Source of the DNA: Gyromitra esculenta
Lineage: Eukaryota > Ascomycota > Pezizomycetes > Pezizales > Discinaceae
DNA: 64,000 nt
Assembly: GCA_038503075.1 (NCBI GenBank)
Contig: JBCAML010000022.1
Span: 1,240,001 to 1,304,000, forward strand
Reading direction: 5' to 3'
Part shown: positions 10,759 through 20,545 of the stretch, piece after piece
Layout: every line of letters starts with the position of its first letter
Position numbering within the stretch: position 1 is the first letter of the stretch
Position numbers and translations under genes: made by a program
Notes under the pieces: model-generated
What the model was told of the DNA's origin: nothing
Databases searched by the model: none
Seen by the model: only the letters and a program-made list of their open reading frames with translations

Positions 10759-11035
10759 CAGTGGTTCACGGGGTGACGGCGAATCCTGTCTGATGGCGAG
10801 CAGAGACCCTCACAGCATATTTGAGTACGGAGTTGTAGAGTTATCATCTCAACCTGGCTATCTATTGACCCGAAATCCTTGTTCGCCATCAGAGACTTTG
10901 CGCTTTTGAGCCAGCCCTGATTTTTTGACCAACCAGAAGCTGATCTGCACCAATAAAATTGCTAGAGACCGGAGCTGGATCTATTTGTGCAAAGTCTCTA
11001 TTAGACAGGATTCGCCGTCACCTCGTGAGCCACTG
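10759..11035. mobile_element. MITE family A copy 2 carrying a nested family J element
   Basis: Inverted ends CAGTGGTTCACGGGGTGACG and CACCTCGTGAGCCACTG. Its extra length against the 170-bp copy at 5198 is explained by the family J element at 10892-10998. The right TA (11036-11037) leads directly into a truncated family G element. Confidence 0.85.
10892..10998. mobile_element. MITE family J copy 1, nested
   Basis: 107 bp, ends GAGACTTTGCGCTTTTGAG and TTGTGCAAAGTCTC, inserted in the right arm of the surrounding family A element. The copy at 26174 gives independent boundaries. Confidence 0.8.
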
Positions 11036-11037
11036 TA

Positions 11038-11164
11038 TGTAGGCATGAAGAACCTGAACACGCGGGTGCGAGTTGACCAACTAGTTCGTCGATGTGCTAG
11101 CTGAGGACGAATCAAAAATCGTTACCAGAAAAGTATTCTCAGGCTCTTCATACCTACCCCGAGC
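11038..11164. mobile_element. MITE family G copy 2, left tip missing
   Basis: Starts within the family G arm (GGCATGAAGAACCTGAA) without the terminal CTCGGGC, and ends TACCTACCCCGAG. It runs opposite to the copy at 5411. The tip was probably lost at the junction with the family A element. The following 11165-11491 shows no gene. Confidence 0.65.
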
Positions 11165-11491
11165 AGACTTCGCATGCATATTGCGGGCTTTTCCTGAGTT
11201 TTCCTGGTTTTATTTTCTCATGCCGTGCTAATCGGGCATCGATCACATTATCGAATGTTTTGGAAACTTATCATAGAGGAGATACCACTCGACGAGCCAT
11301 GAATTCATTTCACATAAACAATTTGTAGATAAGTGGGCTCTGGTTGGTTGAATTTAGTTCTCGTTCTTTGGGACGATACTCATGCCGCCGACTTTAAAAT
11401 TAGTCACGTGATTAGATCCGTGTGGCCGAGTCCCCAAAACATCAAATGAATTTGGCATACGACCAATCCCAGAGTCGGTAGCACGAGTACA

Positions 11492-11625
11492 CTCGGATAC
11501 CGCACGAAGAACCTGAAAATGCATGTTCTAAGTCGAGGTTTCTGATTGGCTGGATCTGGCTATATCGACTTACTGATTGGTCAACCTAATACGCTTGTTT
11601 TCAGGTTCTTCATGATGTATCCGAG
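11492..11625. mobile_element. MITE family F copy 1
   Basis: Ends CTCGGATACCGCACGAAGAA and CTTCATGATGTATCCGAG. The inverted copy at 14796-14929 has the same length of 134 bp. The right flank is TA. Confidence 0.8.
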
Positions 11626-11630
11626 TACAT

Positions 11631-11990
11631 ATTCGAGAGCAGAGTAGAGTATGTGGTGATCTGCGTTGGAAAAGGCCGGAATCGTTGCACTCTAACTTGC
11701 TCATAGGATCTGTATCGTCCTCACTGCTCCCATCGGTCTCCATCTCATCATCCAATTCGAGCACATCATCTTCAATAACCATCAGGTTATCCGTGTCACC
11801 CACCGCATCTCTCTGCATGAGCCTGGATCCCACATCATCCATCACTTTACACACACCCAATCGACCGCTTTTCTGAAACCCGAGGCATAAGAGAGATTTG
11901 ACGGGTGAAGGTTTGAAATGTTCCTGATTTGTCTGGCAGCGTTTGGATTTGGGCTTCGCACACTAAAATCCGGACAGATTTGATTTTCTA
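11631..11990 (-). pseudogene. Acidic protein fragment cut off by MITEs
   Basis: Reading leftwards, one minus-strand frame gives an acidic segment (VIEDDVLELDDEMETDG, then SSEDDTDPMSKLE), and the adjoining frame upstream gives RNISNLHPSNLSYASGFRK. The two are out of frame by one step near 11860, so a frameshift or a missed splice separates them. A family D element lies just upstream (from 12004) and a family F element just downstream (to 11625). This looks like the middle of a former gene, but the family is not recognisable. Confidence 0.3.
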
Positions 11991-12003
11991 CCCGGTCGGC
12001 ATA

Positions 12004-12173
12004 CAGTCGTTCCCGGTCACTTGATGAAGCTGGCCAGTTGACAAACAAGGGTCCGTAAAGGCGAAAGCTGGGTGCTTAGCCACTGGCAAACACACAAAGA
12101 AAGTTCGGTTCCTTGGTAATCCACACCCCTGTTCATCAACTGGCCAGTTTCGTCGAGTGACCAGGAGCGACTG
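12004..12173. mobile_element. MITE family D copy 2
   Basis: 170 bp, ends CAGTCGTTCCCGGTCACTTG and GTGACCAGGAGCGACTG, TA-flanked; close relative of 9863-10033. Confidence 0.85.
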
Positions 12174-12180
12174 TACTCTA

Positions 12181-12305
12181 CTCATGCGTCTTTACCAAGA
12201 ATTTTCACGTGACCTGGATAGACCAATCAAAAATTGCTTTCAGTATATAAAATTTTTAATTGGTCGAGCTAGATCACATGAAAATTCTTGGTAAAGACGC
12301 ACGAG
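12181..12305. mobile_element. MITE family E copy 1
   Basis: 125-bp near-perfect hairpin, ends CTCATGCGTCTTTACCAAGA and TTGGTAAAGACGCACGAG, TA-flanked. A 125-bp copy lies at 18948-19072. Confidence 0.85.
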
Positions 12306-12351
12306 TACGTTTATAATACTACTAGGGGCTTTTGGCGGAAAATCAACGGTA

Positions 12352-12643
12352 CAGTCACTCACGGGGTGACGGCGAATACTGTCTGATGGCGAACAAGGGT
12401 TGCTCGGGCCAAGCACTAAACCAGTAATGGTAATTCCCCAAGAAAACGCGAAAAGCACCCAACAGCGAATTCAAGAATAAAATAGCCCTGAAATAGCACC
12501 TATGATTAATAGACTGAAGAAACTAATTAGGAATCTAAAATTTCCAATGTTTTGTGAAAAAGTTGTGAATTCTGTGGTTTGGAGATGTAACCGGACCCTT
12601 GTTCGCCATCAGACAGGATTCGCCGTCACCCCGTGAGTGACTG
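12352..12643. mobile_element. MITE family A copy 3 with a longer interior
   Basis: Ends CAGTCACTCACGGGGTGACG and CACCCCGTGAGTGACTG, TA-flanked, 292 bp. The right arm matches the family; about 200 bp of the interior (12400-12595) is unrelated to the other copies. Confidence 0.8.
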
Positions 12644-12926
12644 TAGAAGTGTAGGTATGTGTTGTACAGTTTTGTAAGAGAAGTATCGACACACCCTAGT
12701 GGCTGTCTTGCCGATGAGGTGGGGTGTCGAGACTTTTCTTGCTCGGCTAATGCGTCCCACAACCCGGAACCCCGAGAAGTTATTACGGGTTAGGGATACG
12801 TATTAGAGTATGAGATTCAAAGGCACTATGTAGTTCAACCTTTTGTTTTTGTCACGCAACCCTAACTCTTCATGGGACGAACACTCCCAATATTTGAGAA
12901 TGTGGTACGTACGTATAAGTAACAAG

Positions 12927-13218
12927 TACTGGGCTGCACCTCTATGCGGACCCAGGCCAGTTCGGAAACGTCATTCAATTACGAATAGGGTTTAAACTCC
13001 TGCAGTTCTTGAAGGGCTGCCATGCTGGACTAGCAAGCGGGGTTTGATGGAATGTGCCGTGGTTTTACCAGTAGTGAAGATGATGAGGTGGAGGTGGTTA
13101 TATCAATAGCAAGGATGATGGGATGAAAATCTTATTTTGTGCATCCAGTATACAGGTGGGAGGTAGTTTACATCCACGGGTACACCTCTAAATCGGGAAG
13201 CAGTCTACACCTTTGCTC
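12927..13218. repeat. Solo family L end and a direct repeat (T) copy
   Basis: 12927-12986 matches one arm of the family L element at 14162 (GGCCAGTTCGGAAACGTC). 13150-13218 (TAGTTTACATCCACGGGTA up to CACCTTTGCTC) matches 14763-14960, where a family F element interrupts the repeat. No gene is seen from 12644 to 13224. Confidence 0.6.
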
Positions 13219-13224
13219 TTAATA

Positions 13225-13362
13225 GAGTGTTTTGGCTACTGCATTGCAACTAAAATTCGAGCTCAAAATATGAATTCTTGGCATAATTACTATGTGAAAA
13301 TCCGCCAAGAATTCATATTTTGAGCTCGAATTTTGGTTGTCATGGGGTTGGTCAAAACACTC
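13225..13362. mobile_element. Hairpin MITE family M
   Basis: 138 bp, ends GAGTGTTTTGGC and GTCAAAACACTC, with a perfectly paired inner arm AATTCGAGCTCAAAATATGA. TA on both sides. The stretch 13363-13958 holds no gene. Confidence 0.75.
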
Positions 13363-13958
13363 TAATAAACCCATCAGAAAAAGAAAAAATTCGCGTATAA
13401 GCTCATCTACGTAATAGCAGTCATCTCGACGTACTTTAGCTTATTAGGTATATCCAGTGCTGCTTCCTCAAGGCTAATCGGGAGATGTGCACCTAGCAGT
13501 AAATTCTAAATCTGCGAATTTGGCCACGTTGACCATAATTTAGCGCTTCTGATTATGCTGTGCTGGGGATAGGTATACTCTAGCTTACACATGTATGTAT
13601 TGGATAGCACGAGTAAACCGAGGTAAAATCCTATGCTTCAATGTCGACCTCAATTTTAGCTAGAAATTCTAGGTTTCGCAAATAATTAGGTTGCTCACTG
13701 CATCTGTAAAAGAATTATTTTGCTATAATTAAAAAATACGTCATATTATCGTCGGATCGTGCTCGCGTCTAGCAAGAAGTTTTTGAAACAAGGGGAATAC
13801 CTGCGGTAAATAAGACATCTAGAGTTCGTGACTTTGAACTCTTCTAGCCAATCGGTGCCCCTCAGGGATCTCCCCTGTTTTCCAAACTTCTTCAGAGGCT
13901 AAACGCTTACACTCAGTGAAAGTAATGATGTGATTGATCAAAGTACGGAAAATACATA

Positions 13959-14090
13959 CTCTGGGTGGCACGAAGAACCTGAGTGTAGCTTTTGCTTGTT
14001 GCGGTTTTTGATTCGTCCTTAGCTAGCACGCCGACGGATTAGTTGGTCAACTCGTGCTTACATATTTAGGTTCTTCCTGCCTGCCCCCAG
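13959..14090. mobile_element. MITE family G copy 3
   Basis: 132 bp, ends CTCTGGGTGGCACGAAGAAC and TTCCTGCCTGCCCCCAG, TA-flanked, interior GATTCGTCCTTAGCTAGCA as in copy 1. Confidence 0.8.
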
Positions 14091-14161
14091 TACTACTCTA
14101 TAGGCACTTGCGTTGACCCTGGTGCCCCAAGATTGATGGGTCGGTGTCGAAGAGTACACTA

Positions 14162-14524
14162 CTCGTAATTGAATGGCCTTTCCGGACTGGCCTGGATCCG
14201 CATAGAGGTGCAGTCCAGTAGAGGGTTAGAGTGCAGCAAAGTTCAACAAACAAAGCAGCGAGCTTCAGCCAGTCAATTAGTAGTGAACAGCATGGACTTG
14301 ATCATGAAATCTAACCAACAAAGTAGCTGTAAACACCACGGTCGCTCAGGTCAGGGGTTTTTGGGCCTCATTTGAGCACCAGAACTAGATATGCAAGTCA
14401 CATACACCCTCATTTCAACTGAGGCTCACTGCTCTGTTGGCTAGAATCTGCTCCTTGTTATTTTTCTACTGGTCTGCACCTCTGTGGGGCCTAGGCCAGT
14501 TCGGAAACGTCATTCAATTACGAG
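14162..14524. mobile_element. MITE family L, 363 bp
   Basis: Ends CTCGTAATTGAATGGCCTTT and AAACGTCATTCAATTACGAG, with the pairing continuing over about 55 bp to CATAGAGGTGCAGTCCAGTA. TA on both sides. No reading frame of note is inside; a solo arm is at 12927. The stretch 14525-14795 holds no gene. Confidence 0.8.
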
Positions 14525-14795
14525 TACACTCATTCCAAGACCGCAGCTGCAGACCAGGCTATCTCTACAACATAGATCGCAAAATCAGTAGTAAAATGCG
14601 TCATCATTAAATGCTCAGCTAGTAATTGTCCATTCCGCATTTGGGGTTGGGGCATCGTGAAACAACCTGTAATGCTCTTCCTATTTCAACACCTATGGTC
14701 TAAATAGTGTAACTTTTAAAATAGAGATCCGTTTTTTTTTGTTGCTCAACGATGGTGAGGGGTTAGTTTACACCCACGGGTATTTTGCAACCGTA

Positions 14796-14929
14796 CTCGG
14801 ATACATCATGAAGAACCTGAAAACAAACGTATTAGGTTGACCAATCAGTAAGTCGATATAGCCAGATCCAGCCAATCAGAAACCTCGACTTAGAACATGC
14901 ATTTTCAGGTTCTTCATGTAGTATCTGAG
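14796..14929. mobile_element. MITE family F copy 2, inserted in repeat T
   Basis: 134 bp, ends CTCGGATACATCATGAAGAA and CTTCATGTAGTATCTGAG, TA-flanked. It is the inverse of 11492-11625 and splits a direct repeat whose other copy is intact at 13150-13218. Confidence 0.85.
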
Positions 14930-15151
14930 TACCTTTAAGTCGGGAGGCAGTATGCACCTTTGCTCGTTTATTAATTCTAAACCTAGAACTAAATGGAAAG
15001 GACCCTTCTCGGGTATTCACGAATAGTCATCCTAGGGTATACGCGTACGTTCGTAACTACATGTACATACGTATACATGGTCTGGTTGGGCAACCTTTCG
15101 ATAGAAGTATATTATGGAAATTGATATCAGTTACTTGTATGCATGCCGATA

Positions 15152-15284
15152 CTTATTCTTTAGCATAAGTAACTGAAAACAAGGGTAAGGTTTTGGCAAA
15201 CCAAATTTTAGAGTGCTGCTGCGGGACGAATTAAAAAACGTTGCCACCAAAAGGCATTTTCAGGTACTTATGTTAGAGCACGAG
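15152..15284. mobile_element. MITE family H copy 2
   Basis: 133 bp, inverse of 6141-6273. The left end is worn (CTTATTCTTTAGCATAAGTA), the right end is intact (TTATGTTAGAGCACGAG). TA-flanked. Confidence 0.8.
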
Positions 15285-15506
15285 TACATTGTATTAATAT
15301 CGCATGACTACGGGGAGATAGATACCAGAAACGGTGGCTGAAGTCAATAAACTATTCGATCTCACGGAATAAACAAAAAACCACACACTTTCCGTCGCTA
15401 ATCACCGCTCAAAGTAACGAACCAGAAAAACCTCCCCCAAAGCCAATTAGGATATATATAAAAAAAGCACCCCTACCTCAGATTTGAACAACCTAGATAT
15501 TGTGAG

Positions 15507-16766
15507 CTAGGCGGAGATAAAGGTGTAAGTGATGAATTGATCAAGGATTAACTTACACTTGCGCAATCTCTTTTCGCCGTACGTGTGCGCGTGATTTGAT
15601 TTTAAGAGGGTTTCAAACGCAGTGACGGCGCTCCCTGACCTTCGATGTGTGAAATGTTTGCCCTTGCTGTTTCCTGTTTCTAGCGCGTTTCTAGCTGAAT
15701 GAGTGCCGCGACTCGTAGTACTAGTTATTTGGTGAACTGGAGGAGAGTTGAGTCTAATATCCATTTTGCCCTCAAAGATGGAGTCGATATACCGCGTGGT
15801 ATCGCCTATACCAGAAATTTTCGCGCCTCTTGTGACAAAGTCTAGTAGGTGTTTCATTGAAGGTCTGTCATATGGATCTAGCTTATGATCAACCTCAATG
15901 GCAGCTTGTACAAAGCACGCGGTAAATTCGATCCATGCCACAGATTCGTCTTCCGAAACTGAGCCAGGGGGTTGGCGAAATTCAATGGTTCCCAGCTCTT
16001 TTTTGGCCATTGAAGTGAAATTCCAACGAAAAGACTTATGTGGGCAAAGCAATTTAGAAATAGCCTCGAAGGTTGAATTATTACTACCGGAAGAAGCACC
16101 GCTTTTCTGAAGAGAATCCTCGTTACACTTCGCAAGTATACGAAAGACGTCTGGCATTGTTGAACCACTAAGCTTGTCGGAATTTCTATTACTTTTGCAA
16201 TGAGGATTGCAGTGCCGGGATGGAGGGACAAGGCAATTGACTAAGTCTTCGAAATAACAGACTGCTTGAGCAAGGCTAATTACTTGGGCTGGAGTCCAGT
16301 CTTGGTTTTTGATAGAGGTGTGTACGTGTGTGCCGCAGTACTTGGATTTTTCGATGCGGAATTGCTCCAGTGCTCTCCAGAGAGTTTCAAGATCGTCACG
16401 CCAGAGCCCCGGGCCAAACTCCCCAACTGGAGAAATCAATTCAATGCCCCCTGGTAATTCCAACTAAGTATGAGTAATTTCCACCCCGAATATATATAAG
16501 CTGGGGAACAAACATGTTCTGTTACTTCGGTCGTTCGGAATAGAACCATCACCAGTGATGGTCCACTTGGTATAGTTAGCTTTGTCTCCATCAGAGTCGA
16601 TATAATTGTCGATATTCGCTCTGCTCAATCGGCCACTCAAAGCGCCAGCAAATTCGCGCCAATTTTTGTGTTTAACTTTTTCTTCTTCCCATTCATAAAG
16701 GCCCATAGAGAGTTCTATTTCAATGCCAAAACGTAGTTGCTGAGCGGGTGGAACATACGATGACAT
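15507..16766 (-). CDS. Putative amidoligase (COOH-NH2 ligase superfamily)
   Basis: Two exons, 16766-16514 and 16450-15507, joined by a 63-nt intron; the sum of 1197 nt gives 398 residues. An alternative donor at 16525 keeps the same frame. I start at MSSYVPPAQQ instead of the upstream Met because the next residues open the domain. Motifs of the amidoligase family appear in order: RFGIEIEL (residues 12-19), GDGS near 72, GIELISP right after the splice, CGTHVHTS and TIEFRQPPGS further on. The family shares the glutamine-synthetase fold and joins a carboxyl to an amine using ATP, through acidic metal ligands in the GIEIE and GIEL segments. The substrate is unknown. The C-terminal 90 residues are basic and unconserved. 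Neighbouring cyclotransferase at 7.3 kb may act on its product. Confidence 0.75.
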
Positions 16767-18524
16767 CTTGGGATTATAGAAAAATAGTAATCTTGAGTAA
16801 CAATAAGGTCGAACCGTTCGCGTCAAGATGTATACCAAAGAGGATATCCGTTTATAGTCGCTAATACACGCTAAGACTCTCAACACAGTGCTCTCTCATG
16901 CTTTATCCATTTTACGACCGTAATTAGTTGCGGTTTGGTTCTCCTATACAAAGCCTTAATGGGAGTACATAGTCTCTATAGTTAGGGAATCAAGCGCACC
17001 ACAGTTGTTTTCTCGAAATGCCACCTAGGTGACTGTAAGAAATTTGAAATCCGTCGTAACGTGCGTGGCGTTTCAGTCTTTCTGGTAATTGTATCGGATT
17101 ATCACCCTTAGCATTGCTGTCAATCCCTCCACCTACCCAGACATTGTGCTGACGGTGGGACTTGGAGAAGAGCCGCCGATTCAAATGATCTGTTGCACCG
17201 CTCCATCAGCATGCTCTCGATCGAGAATATCAAGTGCCCGATCATCAGCATGTTAGCCTATCATATTTTTCAAGCAAGTTTCACAAGCAAACTTCTCTGG
17301 ATTGCAATAGTGTACCTTTGAATCGGCCACGATGCTGATTGCTAATATCATTCTGTGGCGCGATTTCATGTGTGCCCTAGCTTGACGATATATGTTTTTC
17401 CACGTCAGTGATAGCTGCACCTCTATACACAGCCTTCCAAAACCCTGTGTAGTCAGTGCGTACAGTGCGTACAGTGCGTACAGTGCGTACAGTGCGTACC
17501 TTAGACAATCTTTTCAGCGTTAATTCAACCATTTAGAAGCACCTGAGCTTTAAATCCGGCCCTACAAGCCAAAATCAATCAATCAGACTGTAGTAGGATT
17601 AGTTGGCTGATGTAGTTCCCAGGTGCAATACTACCGTGTGAAGTTTGAGACGCGTCGTTTGATCATGAGGTCATTTGCAGCCGCCTTTCGATTTCTATAA
17701 CACTGGCTACAGCACTAGAATTCATTATTGACATACTATTGTACCCCTTCTCTACCGTTTAGTTTCCTACATAACCCAGAATGCGCAAGATGAGTTGTCC
17801 CAAATTTATCGTTTGATCATAAAATGGGTCAGAATAAAGTTTAAGTGCAGACAAAGTCGTCAATTTTTCTTCACCAGTATGCTATTCTCAACTAAGCGGA
17901 GCATTGCTGGCCCACAACAAAGAACATCACGGATTTTCATGCTTTTCATCATCTCAACCCATCGCTTCATGATCATTGACCTCATTAAACCACACTGTGG
18001 ATCAAAAATCATTGGCTCACGGTGGGCCATTCAAAATTGTAAATACGCCTAAACACGTGCACTACACCAGCAACGCAACAAATGCGACTCTTCAGAGTCA
18101 GCAAGCGATATTCTTGATGACATATTCTACAGTTGGGGAAGCCCATATCCAGAGCGGTCGCCACTTCATTTTGAGGATTAGGAATACTTAATCTTGCCGC
18201 TTTTAGTAATTCCTAGGGGTCTGACACTGTCCAATCATGAACATTGAGCGCCAAGATATAAATTTATGTCACGTGGCATCTAATCTGGTAATAATTGATC
18301 TAGCTACTCTTGTTGCTGGATTGCTATTGCTTTCCCTATCTTGGAAACAGGTCTGAGTCCTTACGCAATACGAAATTTTCCAGTGTGGCAACCAAATTCT
18401 TGGTTACTCCCTCCAAAAACTAACCAACCATACATGTAGCTGCTTGTCTAGCTGGATGATTTTGGTGGGGAGATCTACTTCTATAAAAGGGAAAAGCAAT
18501 AACAATCTAGCGACATGAGTACTA
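16767..18524. other. Intergenic with one tandem repeat and one weak ORF
   Basis: Nothing is well supported. On the minus strand 18030-17860 reads as 56 residues from an ATG (MAHREPMIFDPQCGL, then MRSMIMKRWVEMMKSMKI), rich in Met, of unknown kind and possibly a fragment. Confidence 0.35.
17454..17498. repeat. Tandem repeat, five copies of a 9-bp unit
   Basis: The unit CAGTGCGTA is repeated five times without change. It contains CAGT and TA, which also mark the edges of the CAGT-type elements in this window. Confidence 0.9.
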
Positions 18525-18683
18525 TTCCCGATTAGCCAAATACCAGGATGGTCCAAATACCAGAACACGGATTCTGGTAAGAAAACTTGTTTATATCCAG
18601 CAGGGTAACAGAATTTTGCCCAATGAGGGATACAACCGACCCTCCTAGTATTTGGACCATCCTGAAATTTGGCTGATCGGGAA
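18525..18683. mobile_element. Hairpin MITE family N
   Basis: 159 bp, ends TTCCCGATTAGCCAAATACC and AAATTTGGCTGATCGGGAA with inner arm AGGATGGTCCAAATACCAG; TA on both sides. Confidence 0.75.
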
Positions 18684-18947
18684 TATTAATGCCTTTTCAA
18701 CTCGAGAAATTTCCTAATCAAGTAATAGCCTGAGGCGATATCCCAGCATTTCAAAAATCAACTACTCACAAACAACAACAGACAATGACGATTGAGCTCT
18801 ATGAAATTGTAGAGCAGGGGCAATAGAAGAATTTTATAGAACGGGAATAAATTTAGGTGCTGTGGTGGTGGAGTAGACATCTTTTGAGGTTGGAGTCAAA
18901 ATCACTCCGGCTACCCAACTGCGTAAGACGTGAGACTTCAGGCAGCA

Positions 18948-19072
18948 CTCGTGCGTCTTTACCAAGAACTTTCACGTGGCCTGGTTAGACCAATCAAGAA
19001 TTGCTGCGAGCATATGAGTTTTTTGATTGGTCGAGATAGGTCACACGAAAATTCTTGGTAAAGATGCACGAG
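18948..19072. mobile_element. MITE family E copy 2
   Basis: 125 bp, ends CTCGTGCGTCTTTACCAAGA and TTGGTAAAGATGCACGAG, same length as the copy at 12181. Confidence 0.85.
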
Positions 19073-19661
19073 TACCTACTCTTAAGGCATGCCAAGCGAT
19101 GTTGGGCTGCAATTACGGAACGGCCCGTATCAGCAGCGGTTCCGATCGATGCCGCCACGTGCCCAACCTTCTTATGATTGGTTGGTGTTTACGCCCCATA
19201 CTTTACGCGTCGAGGAACGGACCTTGGCGCCAAGGACTGTTGGCCAAGTGTGAGATAAGGCACGACAAACTCCCCCAGAGAAAAAAGGGAATAGGACCTT
19301 GTTGCTGTGTGTGAGAAGGTTATCTGCCGGTATAAACTGGAAATTTTTGTAGATTTAATGCCCCAGAGAATGGAGGTTTCTTACCTGTATTAAAATTGAA
19401 AGAGTCGCGTATATATTTAGTTATCTTATACATTCTCCTCATCGAGCAACGAGTATTTTCGTTGGGTTCTGTGTCAATCCATGTTGAGTCTATTGGATCG
19501 TGGACTTAAATGATCGTAGAGTGTTATTGGACAAACCGCAAAACAGAGGCGAAACATCTCCGCGGTGGCAGGTTTTCACAGACTGTGGCTACTATTTCGT
19601 GATAACAAAACCGACTGTATGTTATCGTTTTTAGTTTCGGTTCAATTATCAATAAAATCTA

Positions 19662-19773
19662 CTCGTGAATGACTGACGTTTGTGCACTGGGCTGGGCCCG
19701 TGCCCCATACACTTTTGCAATTTTGTATGGTATGCAGAGCCAGCCCGGTGCAAAAACGTCAGTCAATTACGAG
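19662..19773. mobile_element. MITE family I copy 1
   Basis: 112 bp, ends CTCGTGAATGACTGACGTTT and AACGTCAGTCAATTACGAG, TA-flanked. The copy at 25821 differs by only a few bases and one indel. The surrounding 19073-20545 shows no gene; the 5' leader of the next gene presumably lies near 20350-20545. Confidence 0.85.
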
Positions 19774-20545
19774 TATGTTGTGTCCGCTGCGACAGTTTCG
19801 TCACTAACAAGTTTACATCCCTCAGTGAATTTTAACGGTCTCGTCGTTCCCATCTGTAGCGCAAATTCCCCTCGTTTCGCTTCAAAGCCTCATGTTCATT
19901 CATCCTTCTCTGATGGCAAAAGTTTTCCGGGGATATTTCCGGGGACCTATTAATATTAACTTTGGATGTATTTCGTATGCTCTGAACTTCTAGGTCAGGG
20001 AGTTTTGTGGAGCCGATTCCACTGTACGGCAGGCTTAAATTTCCCGTTGCGACCTCAGTGTAAGGCTTTCCATACGACACAGTATCTATCGGGTTGCTAG
20101 CCGTTTATAGCCAGGGTAGTAAATGGGGGACTGTGTAAGATACTCTCGAGTGCCTGCTGGGCATTGTATTATGTTCGTAAATAAGGCTTCTTGGTATAAT
20201 TTTATCCCGACACTTTTATTGCATATCGTTGTATGTGCTTAATGTGAATTATTTGTATACATGTACTACATGTAACTATATATGAGGGATGGGGTGGAGA
20301 TACATGTAGATGATGCGAAAATAAGGTGTTGGCTCCTGACGTCATTTCAAGGAATCGTGTGACCTATTTTTAGAGTTAGGGTTATACGGGGATGCTTGAC
20401 ACGTTTCCCCACCATACCTCACACCTCTCAACCCACTCCCATCACACCACACAGTCGCAATTTTACTTCCGCTTCACTTTATCAAAACAGGCTGTTCTTC
20501 GCTCAAGTCTTTCACCTACACCCGCTAGTAGGTTAATAAATAAGG

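Noticed and set aside
17454..17498. CRISPR-like array
   Set aside because: It is a plain 9-bp tandem repeat without spacers, in a eukaryotic genome.
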